Source: CAWGGS01 sp963822095 (lineage in GTDB: Bacteria > Desulfobacterota > Desulfobulbia > Desulfobulbales > Desulfocapsaceae). From it: a DNA stretch of 64,000 nucleotides. The stretch covers positions 61,088-125,087 of the forward strand of contig CAWGGS010000052.1 of NCBI GenBank assembly GCA_963822095.1. The letters are read 5' to 3'. A model generated the notes under the pieces. It saw only the letters and a list, made by a program, of their open reading frames with translations, searched no databases and had not been told where the DNA came from. Shown in pieces: positions 1 through 8,711 of the stretch; within the stretch, counting starts at the first letter, position 1, and each line of letters begins with the position of its first letter. The position numbers and the translations under genes were made by a program.

Positions 1-2
1 TG

Positions 3-1214
3 TTGAAATTGTTCAAGGCGATCAACAAGAAAATGTTCTTCATGATCGGCCCCGGTGATAATATCCATCACCTCATCTATATCGACGATCTTATTGCCGG
101 ATTTCTCCAGGCCGCTTTTAAGGACTTGATTTCGGGGACCCTCGTTGTTCTTGCAGGCAAGGAACCGGTAACGACCAACGACATGGTTGCCTGTATTGCT
201 CAAGAACTCAATATTGCCCTTCCCAAATTTCGAGCTCCTCTTGCTCTTTTTATGCTGGCGGCTATCGTCATGGAAAAGGGACTGCGTCCCTTGGGGATAC
301 AGCCACCTCTGCATCGCAGGCGGATGGATTTTTTCAAGAAAAGCTTCTCCTTTTCCACAGGTAGAGCAAAGGAACTTCTTGATTTTGAGCCGCAGTATTC
401 CTTTGCCGAGGGAGTTTCGGAAACCGCGAAATGGTATCAAGCCCAAGGATATCTTCATGATTCCGGGCAAATGCATGAGACTACGATAAAAAAATTTGAT
501 CAATCCACCACAGCCAAGATGGAGCCTTTCGACAGTTTCTGGGAGGCACCATCGGACGTGGAAGGGGGATATTCCAAGTTTGCCCAGTTTTACCGGATAA
601 ATTATCTCAAATATCTCCCTCGGGACAGAAAAACTAAAATATTGGTGATCAGCTGCGGACCGGGGTATTTTGTCGATCTGCTCCACCAGGAGGGGTATAC
701 GGATGTTTTGGGGATTGATTCCGACGCTGACAAGGTGCAGTTTGCCGAAAAACACGGACTCAACTGTCGGGTTGCCCAGGCCTTCGACTTTTTAAAGGAA
801 TCGGAAGAGATGTTCGATCTGATCATTGCAGAGCAGGAGGTGAACCATCTGACAAAGGAGGAAATCCTCGTTTTTCTGGAGTTGTGTCGGGAAAAATTGC
901 AGCAACAGGGAATGCTGGTGATGCATTCCTTAAATGGTGCCAACCCGATCACCGGATCCGAGGCCCTGGCTCAAAACTTCGATCATTATAATACCTTCAC
1001 CGAGTATAGTGTCAGGCAGATGCTTTTGTATACCGGATTCAAAGATATCAGTGTTTTTCCGCTCCAGCTCTATGTGTTTTACAAAAATCCCTTCAACTAT
1101 GTCGGTCTGGCCCTGGATTGGGTTTTGAATTGGGTATTCCGTATCGGATTTCTCTTTTATGGGAAGAAGAATCGTTTCTTCTCGAAGAAGATAGCTGCAA
1201 TCTGTAGAAAGTAA
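3..1214 (+). CDS. NAD-dependent epimerase C-terminus fused to a SAM methyltransferase (5' partial)
   Basis: The reading frame is open to the window edge, so the true start and the Rossmann glycine motif lie outside. Residues 1-150 look like the C-terminal half of an extended short-chain dehydrogenase/epimerase (motif HHLIYIDDLIAGF near residue 22, then the substrate-binding part ending near the WYQAQGYL segment). From about residue 175 a class I methyltransferase follows, with a glycine-rich motif I (VISCGPGYF) near residue 214 and an acidic residue (GIDSD) at the end of the next strand. A hydrophobic C-terminus (about 365-390) may contact the membrane. It lies 10 bp before an acyltransferase and heads a polysaccharide cluster, so a role in making or decorating a nucleotide sugar is inferred. 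The fold assignments are solid; the substrate is unknown. Confidence 0.8.
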   Translation: MKLFKAINKKMFFMIGPGDNIHHLIYIDDLIAGFLQAAFKDLISGTLVVLAGKEPVTTNDMVACIAQELNIALPKFRAPLALFMLAAIVMEKGLRPLGIQPPLHRRRMDFFKKSFSFSTGRAKELLDFEPQYSFAEGVSETAKWYQAQGYLHDSGQMHETTIKKFDQSTTAKMEPFDSFWEAPSDVEGGYSKFAQFYRINYLKYLPRDRKTKILVISCGPGYFVDLLHQEGYTDVLGIDSDADKVQFAEKHGLNCRVAQAFDFLKESEEMFDLIIAEQEVNHLTKEEILVFLELCREKLQQQGMLVMHSLNGANPITGSEALAQNFDHYNTFTEYSVRQMLLYTGFKDISVFPLQLYVFYKNPFNYVGLALDWVLNWVFRIGFLFYGKKNRFFSKKIAAICRK

Positions 1215-1224
1215 GGGCGATATT

Positions 1225-1965
1225 GTGAAAAAGATCGCTAAGAAAAATTTGATTCGGGCCAAACTCAGAGAAGGAAAAACATCTCCGGTGCAGATGTACA
1301 GGTCTCTGACAACGGGTGATAGAGGCTGGGGCTATTTTCTTGTCTATGAATTTCTGACCTGCACTTTGGGTCCCATGCCCGGTGCTCTTGGCCTTTTTTT
1401 ACGCCAGAAATTATATCGCCTCCTTTTTAAAAGTGTGGGAAAGGGGCTGATTCTCGGACGAAATGTTGTAATCCGTAATCCGCAGAACATCAATTTGGGG
1501 GATCATGTGACAATCGATGACAATTGTCTCCTTGATGCACGGGGGAGTGGGCAGGAAGGCCTGGTCTTGGGTGACGAGGTCATAATAAACAGAAATTCAA
1601 CGGTCTTGGCCAAGACCGGCCCCATTCATTTGGGAAATCGGACGAGTGTCGGAAGCGACTCGGTATTGGTTTCAATTGACGGCCTGACCACAGGCGAGGC
1701 GGTTCTCATGGCCGGAGGGTGTTGTCTAAGCGGGGGGACCTACCGATTTGAAGATCCTGACACTCCGGTTATGGATCAGGAAACCTATAGCAAAGGACCG
1801 ATCAAAATAGGGGCAGGGGCCTGGTTGGGTACGAAAGCACTGGTACTTGACGGGATTGAAATAGGGGCAGGTGCGGTTATTGGAGCAGGAGCTGTTGTAA
1901 CCAAAAATATCCCGGACAAGGGGGTGGCGGCAGGAGTTCCGGCCAGGGTTTTGAGAATAAAATGA
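1225..1965 (+). CDS. Hexapeptide-repeat acyltransferase (left-handed beta-helix)
   Basis: From about residue 75 the protein carries hexapeptide repeats of the LbH type (GRNVVIRNPQNINLGDHVTIDDN, then GDEVIINRNSTV, and a C-terminal IGAGAVIGAGAVVTKNIPDKGV). This is typical of acetyl- or acyltransferases that modify sugars or lipids with an acyl-CoA donor. About 75 N-terminal residues contain a hydrophobic stretch. The start is GTG with AGGG upstream, 10 bp after the preceding gene, so the two are probably co-transcribed. An extra loop (about 155-190) sits between two helix segments, as in several capsule and LPS acetyltransferases. The acceptor cannot be told from sequence; an acyl group placed on the exopolysaccharide is the likeliest role. 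Confidence 0.8.
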   Translation: MKKIAKKNLIRAKLREGKTSPVQMYRSLTTGDRGWGYFLVYEFLTCTLGPMPGALGLFLRQKLYRLLFKSVGKGLILGRNVVIRNPQNINLGDHVTIDDNCLLDARGSGQEGLVLGDEVIINRNSTVLAKTGPIHLGNRTSVGSDSVLVSIDGLTTGEAVLMAGGCCLSGGTYRFEDPDTPVMDQETYSKGPIKIGAGAWLGTKALVLDGIEIGAGAVIGAGAVVTKNIPDKGVAAGVPARVLRIK

Positions 1966-2240
1966 AACGGCTCGGCAAATGGCAAGAGCCGAAGTGAACC
2001 GGCCGACTGCAATGAAATCCAAATGCTCGGGACATCGACACGCCATTGTCGGTGTTTCTCAGGCACTATCCCGGCTTCAGTCTAGATCTCGATACGATCT
2101 TCGTGAGCTTTTCCAGCCCCTTGCCGGTTATGCTCTCCCTATACCCCCATCCAGAGCCATAACGGGCTATCCCTGCACGTATTTCTTTTCTTTTACATAT
2201 GCAACGCAACCCTTTTCTGAATCAAAGAGACACCGTCCCC

Positions 2241-3173
2241 ATGTATAAGAAAGAAAAGATCCTTGCTCATATCGACCACCATGGAAAAGGGTTGGAGATA
2301 GGTCCGAGCGTCAATCCTATAGCCCCGAAAAAGGAGGGGTATCACGTTGAGATAATGGATTATCTGTCCCGAGATCAACTGGTTGATAAATATTCGGCTC
2401 ACGGAAATCTGAAGACTGCGGATATTGAAAAGATAGAAGAGGTTGATTATATCTGGCAGGGACAATCCTATGTGGAATTAACCGGGAAAAAAAAATATTA
2501 TGATTGGATTATTGCCTCGCATCTTATTGAACATACGACTGACTTGGTTCATTTCATCAATGATTGTGAAGCTTTGTTGAAAGACGATGGGGTCTTGGCT
2601 CTGGTCGTGCCGGACAAACGGTGTTGCTTTGATGCCTATCGAGCGATCACCGGAATATCGCAGATTCTTGACAGTCATTTTTCCCATAATACGATCCATA
2701 CAGCCGGCACTGTAGTCGATTATTTCCTTAACATTGTCGCCAAGGAAGGCCTGATCGCCTGGACTATGAGTCAGGGGGGGACAAATACTCTTCTCCATTC
2801 GGTGAATGATGCGCTTCAAGGAATAGATAAGGTAAGAAACGAGAATCAATATCTGGATGTCCATGCCTGGGTGTTTACACCAACATCTTTTCGGCTTATC
2901 ATGAATGACCTGTTTCTTCTCGGCCTTACGCATCTGCGAGAAATTTCTTTTTATCCGACTGTAGGAAGTGAATTTTTTGCAATCCTCGGGGGCAGAGGAA
3001 AAGGACCGGGAATGGAACGGCTGACGATGCTGAAAAAGATTGATGCAGAAATTTCCATTAAATACACACAGCGATTGCATTTTAAGGTCTGGCTTAAATA
3101 TTCGCAGCGCTTGGCCCATTACTATCATCTTATAAAAAGAGGTGTTAAGAAGGGAGTGTCGTCTTTTCGATAG
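2241..3173 (+). CDS. SAM-dependent methyltransferase, class I
   Basis: A 310-residue protein with a methyltransferase-11-like core: an N-terminal GLEIGPSVNP motif (residues about 15-24), a DYDWIIASHLIEH-like segment near residue 100 (motif IV region with the His common to sugar methyltransferases) and a following helix-strand with VLALVVPDKR. The C-terminal half is less conserved. The ATG at 2241 was chosen because family members usually begin just before the GLEIGPS motif; an in-frame ATG at 2199 lacks a ribosome-binding site. About 275 bp separate it from the upstream acyltransferase, so it may have its own promoter. The cluster suggests methylation of a glycan, but the substrate is unproven. 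Confidence 0.75.
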   Translation: MYKKEKILAHIDHHGKGLEIGPSVNPIAPKKEGYHVEIMDYLSRDQLVDKYSAHGNLKTADIEKIEEVDYIWQGQSYVELTGKKKYYDWIIASHLIEHTTDLVHFINDCEALLKDDGVLALVVPDKRCCFDAYRAITGISQILDSHFSHNTIHTAGTVVDYFLNIVAKEGLIAWTMSQGGTNTLLHSVNDALQGIDKVRNENQYLDVHAWVFTPTSFRLIMNDLFLLGLTHLREISFYPTVGSEFFAILGGRGKGPGMERLTMLKKIDAEISIKYTQRLHFKVWLKYSQRLAHYYHLIKRGVKKGVSSFR

Positions 3174-3235
3174 ACGGGTGTAAGGTTTGTAAAGAAGATA
3201 GGATTTCTACAGGAAAAAGTATGTTTCATATGTAA

Positions 3236-4260
3236 ATGTCGACTGTATTTTACGATTGGCAACCTGGGGTTATGATCAAAAAAGTGTTGTTTAAAAAAAA
3301 TCGTACAATCAAGCTCCTTTCTCTAAAGATTCTATACGGTACTCTGGCCCTGATAGTTATGGGGATAGTTTATATGGTGATGGAATCGAATATCATGGGA
3401 AATGGAGGTACACCGTTACAGAAAACAGCGCTTTCGGATCTTAGGTTGCCGAAGGCAGCTCTTGTCTGGTCCCGTAACAAGGTCATCATGTATTCCATGC
3501 TTGAACCATGGAATCCGACTCCGGTAACCAACGGGGAAAGCCCTCGCTGGTCACCGGACGGCTCATTGGTTGTTTTTACTAAGAATACTGACGTGTGGAT
3601 CATGAAGAGGGATTTCAGTAAGCAACGGATGCTGTTTAAAGACGTGGTGACTGCTGGCGGTACCGGTGCGTTCTGGACCCGAGACGGAAAGGGACTTACG
3701 GCAATCAATCTGAAAAACACGCGCCAGGTCCTTTACTACGAACTTGCCTCTGGGGACCTGAGTGTACTCCATGATGAAGCCCCCCCCCATTCCGCGGTTA
3801 TCATCTTTCACAAAGTGCGGAACTTCGTACCGGAAATCGATATCTTTTGACGTTTACCGAGGACCAGGGACATCGTTCGATGATTATCGATTTGAAGCAA
3901 AAGAAGTATATTGCCAATGATGAAATGAAGGCAGGCGACTGCAATCCGACCTGGGCCCCGAACGGTAAGTTTTTGGTGACCACCCGGCGGGAATGGGTTC
4001 GCCCTCTTTTTATCACGGATTTTTTTGAAGTAGGCGGAATGGGAAAGGTCAGCAAGTCAAGATATTTAATTGGATCAGGGCGGAGCCATTGGCCCCAGGT
4101 ATCAAACGATTCCAGGTATGTTGTGTATTCCGATCATACCAATATCTATATTTGGCCGATAGGACGTCCGGTTGAAGGAAAACGGCATGGAATCCAGCTG
4201 ACCAAGAACTCTGCAAGTGATCTCTCCCCTAATATTCATGTCTTTCAGGAGCAAGATTAA
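3236..4260 (+). pseudogene. Membrane-anchored beta-propeller (TolB/WD40-like) protein, split by a frameshift
   Basis: Two overlapping frames together make one protein. The first (3236-3850) has an N-terminal membrane anchor (about residues 35-52) and propeller motifs such as GESPRWSPDGSLVVF and FWTRDGKGL. The second (about 3790-4260) carries CNPTWAPNGKFLVT and HWPQVSNDSRYVVYSD. The break coincides with nine consecutive C at 3780-3788. Reading the other frame from the C tract gives an open sequence (PFRGYHLSQSAEL...) running straight into the second part, so one base lost (or two gained) in the tract explains the split. The downstream gene starts in a TAATG overlap with the stop codon. An ATG at 3272 is an alternative start. 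It could be a pseudogene, a phase-variable gene or a sequencing artefact. Function is unknown; TolB-like folds often bind partners in the periplasm. Confidence 0.75.
3780..3788 (+). repeat. C9 homopolymer at the frameshift point
   Basis: Nine consecutive C. In the first frame it encodes EAPPH and leads to a stop at 3850; in the alternate frame it encodes a run of prolines and continues the propeller repeats. Such tracts are slippage-prone in replication and sequencing. Confidence 0.9.
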
Positions 4261-6158
4261 TGGAGTGGCCTCGAATTGGTTCCCGAACCAAGAAGACAAT
4301 AGCCCATGCTGCGTTCTTCGTTGTTGCTCTCTTTCTGATCATTGCTAATGTGAACCTGTTCCAGGCGCCGGTCGTTGATTTTGAGGTACAGACGTCACAA
4401 CCCGGAATGTTCCAGATATTCTGGTCTGGCTTCCTGAAATCATACAGCGAAAAAAATTCTGTTTTCCAAAAGGACATAACCCCCTTTGAAACGCACCGTT
4501 TCAGTATCCAGCTGAGACATCCGCGCGGACTTGTGTTTGGTCCCAATATTCATTATCTTCGCATCGATCCCTTGGACAGACCGGGGGAGATATTGATTAA
4601 AAACATACACCTTAGGCAGGGAAGCCTCTTTTCAATCGATATCGCTAAGGTCGATGATTTTAAAAAGATCAAGAAGATCGACGGAATCAAAACCCTGAAG
4701 ATACAAAAGAGCGGATTGAAGGTCGTAACCGACAACAATGATCCGAAACTCGAGATCAAAGTTGTCGCCAAACCACGGTATGCAACTATTATCCCATTCG
4801 TTCTTGGGTGCCTCTTACTCCTGTATTCGCTTAAATATTTGTCCGGTAGATTCCGGAATATGGAATATGTGGACTGGTTGTTCTTTTTCGTCCTGGCCTT
4901 GATTGTGGTTATGGCGGTATTGACGGGTCCCGGCATGCATCCGGATGAGGTTGTTCATGGAGCAGCGGCCGAATATTACAGTTCGTTTACCCATTGGCTT
5001 CCTCCTGCTGCAGATGACCCGGAGATTATTCACACCTACAGTCTGCACGGCGTTTCCAGGCTCAATTCAAAGGAAATCGCATATGTTTTTGCCGGGAAGT
5101 TTCTGGAATTTTTTTCTTTTATTCCGGTAGAACAATATCTGATCTTACGATTTTTCAATATTGCCCTGTTCTGTATCCTGGCGATTTTCTGTCTTGGAAA
5201 TCCAAAGCTTAGAATTCTTTCTCTTCCGATTTTTATTTCTCCACAAATTTGGTATATTTTCAGCTATTTTAATTCCGATGCCTTTGCCTTGTTCATCCTT
5301 TTCGTAATCACTTATCAGGTGATGAATGCGGATTCGTCATTCAATCGATATCTGTACAGTGAGCAAAATGCAGGTTCAATTTTATCCAGGGCGATAGGTT
5401 TTGGGCTGCTCTTTTCATTTCTTTTTTTGATCAAAAAGAACTTTTATTTTTTTCCTGTTTTTCTCTTTTTCTATTTTCTCCTCCAATTCTATAAGAAAAG
5501 GTATCCCGATCCAAAATTGATACTCAAGAGGTTGGGGGTGATAGGAGCAGTGGCAGTCTGTCTTTTCTCGGTTCATTATACCCTGCATGCTGCAGTCAAT
5601 GACTGGCATAGAACTGAAAATATAGTGAACATGCAGAATAAGACTGCCGATGCCAAGTATAATCCGCTCATAAACCCGGACTCCAACAATAAGTATCTGA
5701 ATTTGAAGGGGAAGGGGGTCCCGCTTTCTTATCTTTGGAAAGATATGCAATGGGGCCACATAACCTTTATGAGTACGTTCGGTGTATTTGGGAATATGTC
5801 GATCTATAATTCTTTGGAATTCTATGATTCGGTGTCTCTCCTGCTCTATTTGATCCTAATATGCATCCTGTACGATCTCCTTCGCCAACGGGCATCAGAC
5901 GGTACTTTTTTACTCTTCATGGCGATGGTGGCCTGCTCAATTGCGTTAGTTGCAGCATCCCTTTACAATTCCTGGATTGCCGATTATCAGGCACAGGGGC
6001 GATATTTATTGCCGATAGTACCGATGATTGCAATCTTCCTCTACTCGTCCCGACAAAGGCTTCATTGGGGGAGGATTAATTTTTTCGTCCTTTTGCTCTT
6101 CCTGTTTTCTTCAACGTCTTTTATCTTTCTGGGGCTTGCGAGGATCCCGAAACTGTAG
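4260..6158 (+). CDS. DUF2142 family polytopic membrane protein (GT-C-like)
   Basis: A 632-residue protein with one N-terminal membrane segment (about 13-32), a roughly 130-residue soluble beta-rich domain outside the membrane, a second segment (about 175-193), and a block of around ten transmembrane helices from residue 205 to the end. The PGMHPDEVVH motif after the third helix matches the acidic first-loop motif of DUF2142 and other GT-C-fold glycosyltransferases, which use lipid-linked sugar donors. Its ATG overlaps the stop of the preceding propeller gene (TAATG), implying translational coupling. A role in transferring or polymerising a sugar at the periplasmic face is inferred. The family is recognised but its chemistry is not established. 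Confidence 0.75.
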   Translation: MEWPRIGSRTKKTIAHAAFFVVALFLIIANVNLFQAPVVDFEVQTSQPGMFQIFWSGFLKSYSEKNSVFQKDITPFETHRFSIQLRHPRGLVFGPNIHYLRIDPLDRPGEILIKNIHLRQGSLFSIDIAKVDDFKKIKKIDGIKTLKIQKSGLKVVTDNNDPKLEIKVVAKPRYATIIPFVLGCLLLLYSLKYLSGRFRNMEYVDWLFFFVLALIVVMAVLTGPGMHPDEVVHGAAAEYYSSFTHWLPPAADDPEIIHTYSLHGVSRLNSKEIAYVFAGKFLEFFSFIPVEQYLILRFFNIALFCILAIFCLGNPKLRILSLPIFISPQIWYIFSYFNSDAFALFILFVITYQVMNADSSFNRYLYSEQNAGSILSRAIGFGLLFSFLFLIKKNFYFFPVFLFFYFLLQFYKKRYPDPKLILKRLGVIGAVAVCLFSVHYTLHAAVNDWHRTENIVNMQNKTADAKYNPLINPDSNNKYLNLKGKGVPLSYLWKDMQWGHITFMSTFGVFGNMSIYNSLEFYDSVSLLLYLILICILYDLLRQRASDGTFLLFMAMVACSIALVAASLYNSWIADYQAQGRYLLPIVPMIAIFLYSSRQRLHWGRINFFVLLLFLFSSTSFIFLGLARIPKL

Positions 6159-6416
6159 CTCCCTTTTTTTTCTTATTCGGAACCCCCTGGGAAGGCCAAC
6201 AAGGACCAAAACTCTTTGAACTCGACAAGGGGAGTCGCCGGGATAGATAAGGGGGGTTGGAGATTTCCAGGCGCTGGTCGGGAGGTATTTATCGGGTTAT
6301 CCGATGTAATAATCTCGAACTTGTCATGAAAAACGATTATATACTCCGCTGATAGATGGAAATGACGTTTTCAATCAACAGAAGATACTAGAAGAGATTT
6401 GCAAGTTGGACACCGT

Positions 6417-8711
6417 ATGAAAGCCGCAGAGTTTGAGAAGACAACCACATCGCTTACCCGGCTGGAGTGGATCATGCTGTGGGCTCGCAAGACCAAATGT
6501 GCTCTTTCTTCCCTGTGCTACAATCTCTACTCCCCGTATCGGGTCATCAAAAATTCGGGTTTGTTTGATTGTACGTATTACTATTCGCACAATCCTGATC
6601 TTCACACCAGGCCGCTTGACTTGCTGGTTCACTACCTAAACTACGGCTATCGGGAGGGGCGAAAACCCAATCCGCTTTTTGACGATGCCTGGTATTATCA
6701 GGTTTATCCGGATGTGGCGGCAAAAAAAACCAATCCCCTCTATCACTATATTCGCACAGGCTGGAAAGAGGGAAAAAATCCCTGTGGAATGTTTGAATCT
6801 TCCTATTACCTGGATTGCCATCCGGAGGTACGGTCGTCCGGGATGAATCCGTTGGCCCATTTTTTGAGCCGGGGAGCTGCCATGGGGTATAGACCCAATC
6901 CCCTGTTTGACACTGAGTATTATAGAAACGAATACGAAGATGTTCTTAAGAGCGGTGAAAATCCTCTTGTTCATTATATCCGTGTCGGTATCTGGGAAGG
7001 GCGTGAGACACATCGGCAGGTTGAGTCGTTCCCGCATCAGCCGAAGATTAGTATCATCACTCCTGTTTATAATGTACCTGCCCGATATCTGAAGGCATGT
7101 ATAGATTCTGTTATTCATCAAACCTATGAGAATTGGGAGCTGTGTCTGGTAGATGATGCCAGCCCCAAAACCCATATTCGAGCTGTCCTTGAGGACTATA
7201 GCAAGGTTGATGACCGGATCAAGGTTACGTTTCTTGCGAAAAATCGGGGAATAGCGGGAGCAACCAACGCCGGGGTCTCAATGGCAACGGGGGATTATGT
7301 CGGATTTCTGGATAATGATGACGAATTGACCCGTGATGCCTTATGGGAAATTGTTCGGTCAATAAATCAGCAGCAGGCGGATCTGGTTTATACCGATGAA
7401 TGTATCGTCAGCAGCGAAGGCGAATTTCAGGCCGCCCATCATAAGCCAGACTTTTCGCCGGATCTTCTCCTCTGTCATAATTACATCACCCATTTCCTCG
7501 TTCTTGAAAAGACACTTTTTGACCGGGTCGGCGGTCTTTCCTCTGCCTGTGACGGTGCCCAGGATTATGACCTGCTTCTCAAGGTAACGGAGCACGCCCA
7601 TACTATTGTTCATATACCGAAAATCTGTTACCGCTGGCGAACCATAGAAACCTCGACCAGTGGTAATCCCGAGGCCAAGTCCTATGCCGATATTGCAGGA
7701 AAGGGTGCACTGGAAGAGGCCCTGCAAAGAAAGGGAATTAAGGGAGAGGTCTTGCACGGCAATATCCCTTTTTACTACCGAGTGTGCAGACAGTCGGATA
7801 AACATCCGCTGGTCTCCATCATCATTCCCTTTCGCGATCAGTCGGAGTATCTGGAAAAATGTGTGACGGCAATCCTTGAACGTTCATCATATACTACGTT
7901 TGAAGTGATCGGTGTCAGTAACAACAGCCAGCAGGAACAGACATTTGTTTTGATGAAGCACTTGGCTGAAAGAGATGAACGTGTTTGTTTTGTTGAGTAT
8001 AACAAGCCATTTAACTATTCAAAAATCAATAATTTCGGTGTCGGGTACTGTCATGGTGAACATCTGGTTTTGATGAATAACGACATTGAAGTGTTGAATC
8101 AGGATTGGTTGGAGGCCCTGCTTGAGCACTCTCAGCGGCCTGAAGTCGCGGCCGTGGGTGCAAAATTGTACTATCCCGACGAGACGATTCAGCATGCAGG
8201 AGTTATTGTCGGTATCGGTGGGTTTGCCGGGCATGGGCACAGGTATTTTCCCAGGGAGTCGCCCGGGTATTTCAATCGCCTGTTCTGTATTCAGAATGTA
8301 AGTGCTGTGACTGCCGCCCTTTTGATGGTCAAAAGTGACTATTACAAGGCAGTCGGCGGGCTGGATGAAGAGCATTTTGGTGTGGCTTTAAACGATGTGG
8401 ATTTTTGCCTGAAACTCAGGGAGAAAGGTTATTTGAATATTTTTACGCCATATGCCGAGGCCATCCATTATGAATCGGTGTCCAGGGGATATGAGGATAC
8501 TCCAGAGAAAAAATCGCGATTCAAGCTGGAGGTGGATTTTTTCATGGAGAAATGGAAAGATTTTCTTGCCGACGGAGATCCTTATTATAATCGAAACTTA
8601 AGTTTGGAAAGAGAAGATTTTGAGCGGAAGTATATCGCCTGGTATGCGTCAAAAAAGGACCGCATGCGTATATTAAGGGACCTGTCATTGAAAGCGGAAG
8701 AGGGTGGTTAA
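6417..8711 (+). CDS. Bifunctional family 2 glycosyltransferase with N-terminal FD-YY repeats
   Basis: The N-terminal 200 residues hold four imperfect copies of a ~45-residue unit (FD..YY...PDV....NPL.HY...G..EGR.PNP). Two GT2 domains follow: the first begins near residue 207 (ISIITPVYN) with its metal-binding FLDNDDE near 294, the second near residue 464 (VSIIIPFRD) with MNNDIE near 552. GT2 enzymes transfer sugars from nucleotide donors in the cytoplasm. The C-terminal domain matches rhamnan-type and related double glycosyltransferases. The ATG at 6417 was chosen; an in-frame TTG at 6399 is possible. It overlaps the next, similar gene by 8 bp, so the two are probably translated together and build successive linkages of one glycan. 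Donor specificity cannot be told. Confidence 0.85.
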   Translation: MKAAEFEKTTTSLTRLEWIMLWARKTKCALSSLCYNLYSPYRVIKNSGLFDCTYYYSHNPDLHTRPLDLLVHYLNYGYREGRKPNPLFDDAWYYQVYPDVAAKKTNPLYHYIRTGWKEGKNPCGMFESSYYLDCHPEVRSSGMNPLAHFLSRGAAMGYRPNPLFDTEYYRNEYEDVLKSGENPLVHYIRVGIWEGRETHRQVESFPHQPKISIITPVYNVPARYLKACIDSVIHQTYENWELCLVDDASPKTHIRAVLEDYSKVDDRIKVTFLAKNRGIAGATNAGVSMATGDYVGFLDNDDELTRDALWEIVRSINQQQADLVYTDECIVSSEGEFQAAHHKPDFSPDLLLCHNYITHFLVLEKTLFDRVGGLSSACDGAQDYDLLLKVTEHAHTIVHIPKICYRWRTIETSTSGNPEAKSYADIAGKGALEEALQRKGIKGEVLHGNIPFYYRVCRQSDKHPLVSIIIPFRDQSEYLEKCVTAILERSSYTTFEVIGVSNNSQQEQTFVLMKHLAERDERVCFVEYNKPFNYSKINNFGVGYCHGEHLVLMNNDIEVLNQDWLEALLEHSQRPEVAAVGAKLYYPDETIQHAGVIVGIGGFAGHGHRYFPRESPGYFNRLFCIQNVSAVTAALLMVKSDYYKAVGGLDEEHFGVALNDVDFCLKLREKGYLNIFTPYAEAIHYESVSRGYEDTPEKKSRFKLEVDFFMEKWKDFLADGDPYYNRNLSLEREDFERKYIAWYASKKDRMRILRDLSLKAEEGG

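Noticed and set aside
1968..1991. CGGCTC...GAGCCG as a terminator after the acyltransferase
   Set aside because: Only 6 bp with a 12-nt loop and no T-run; likely chance.
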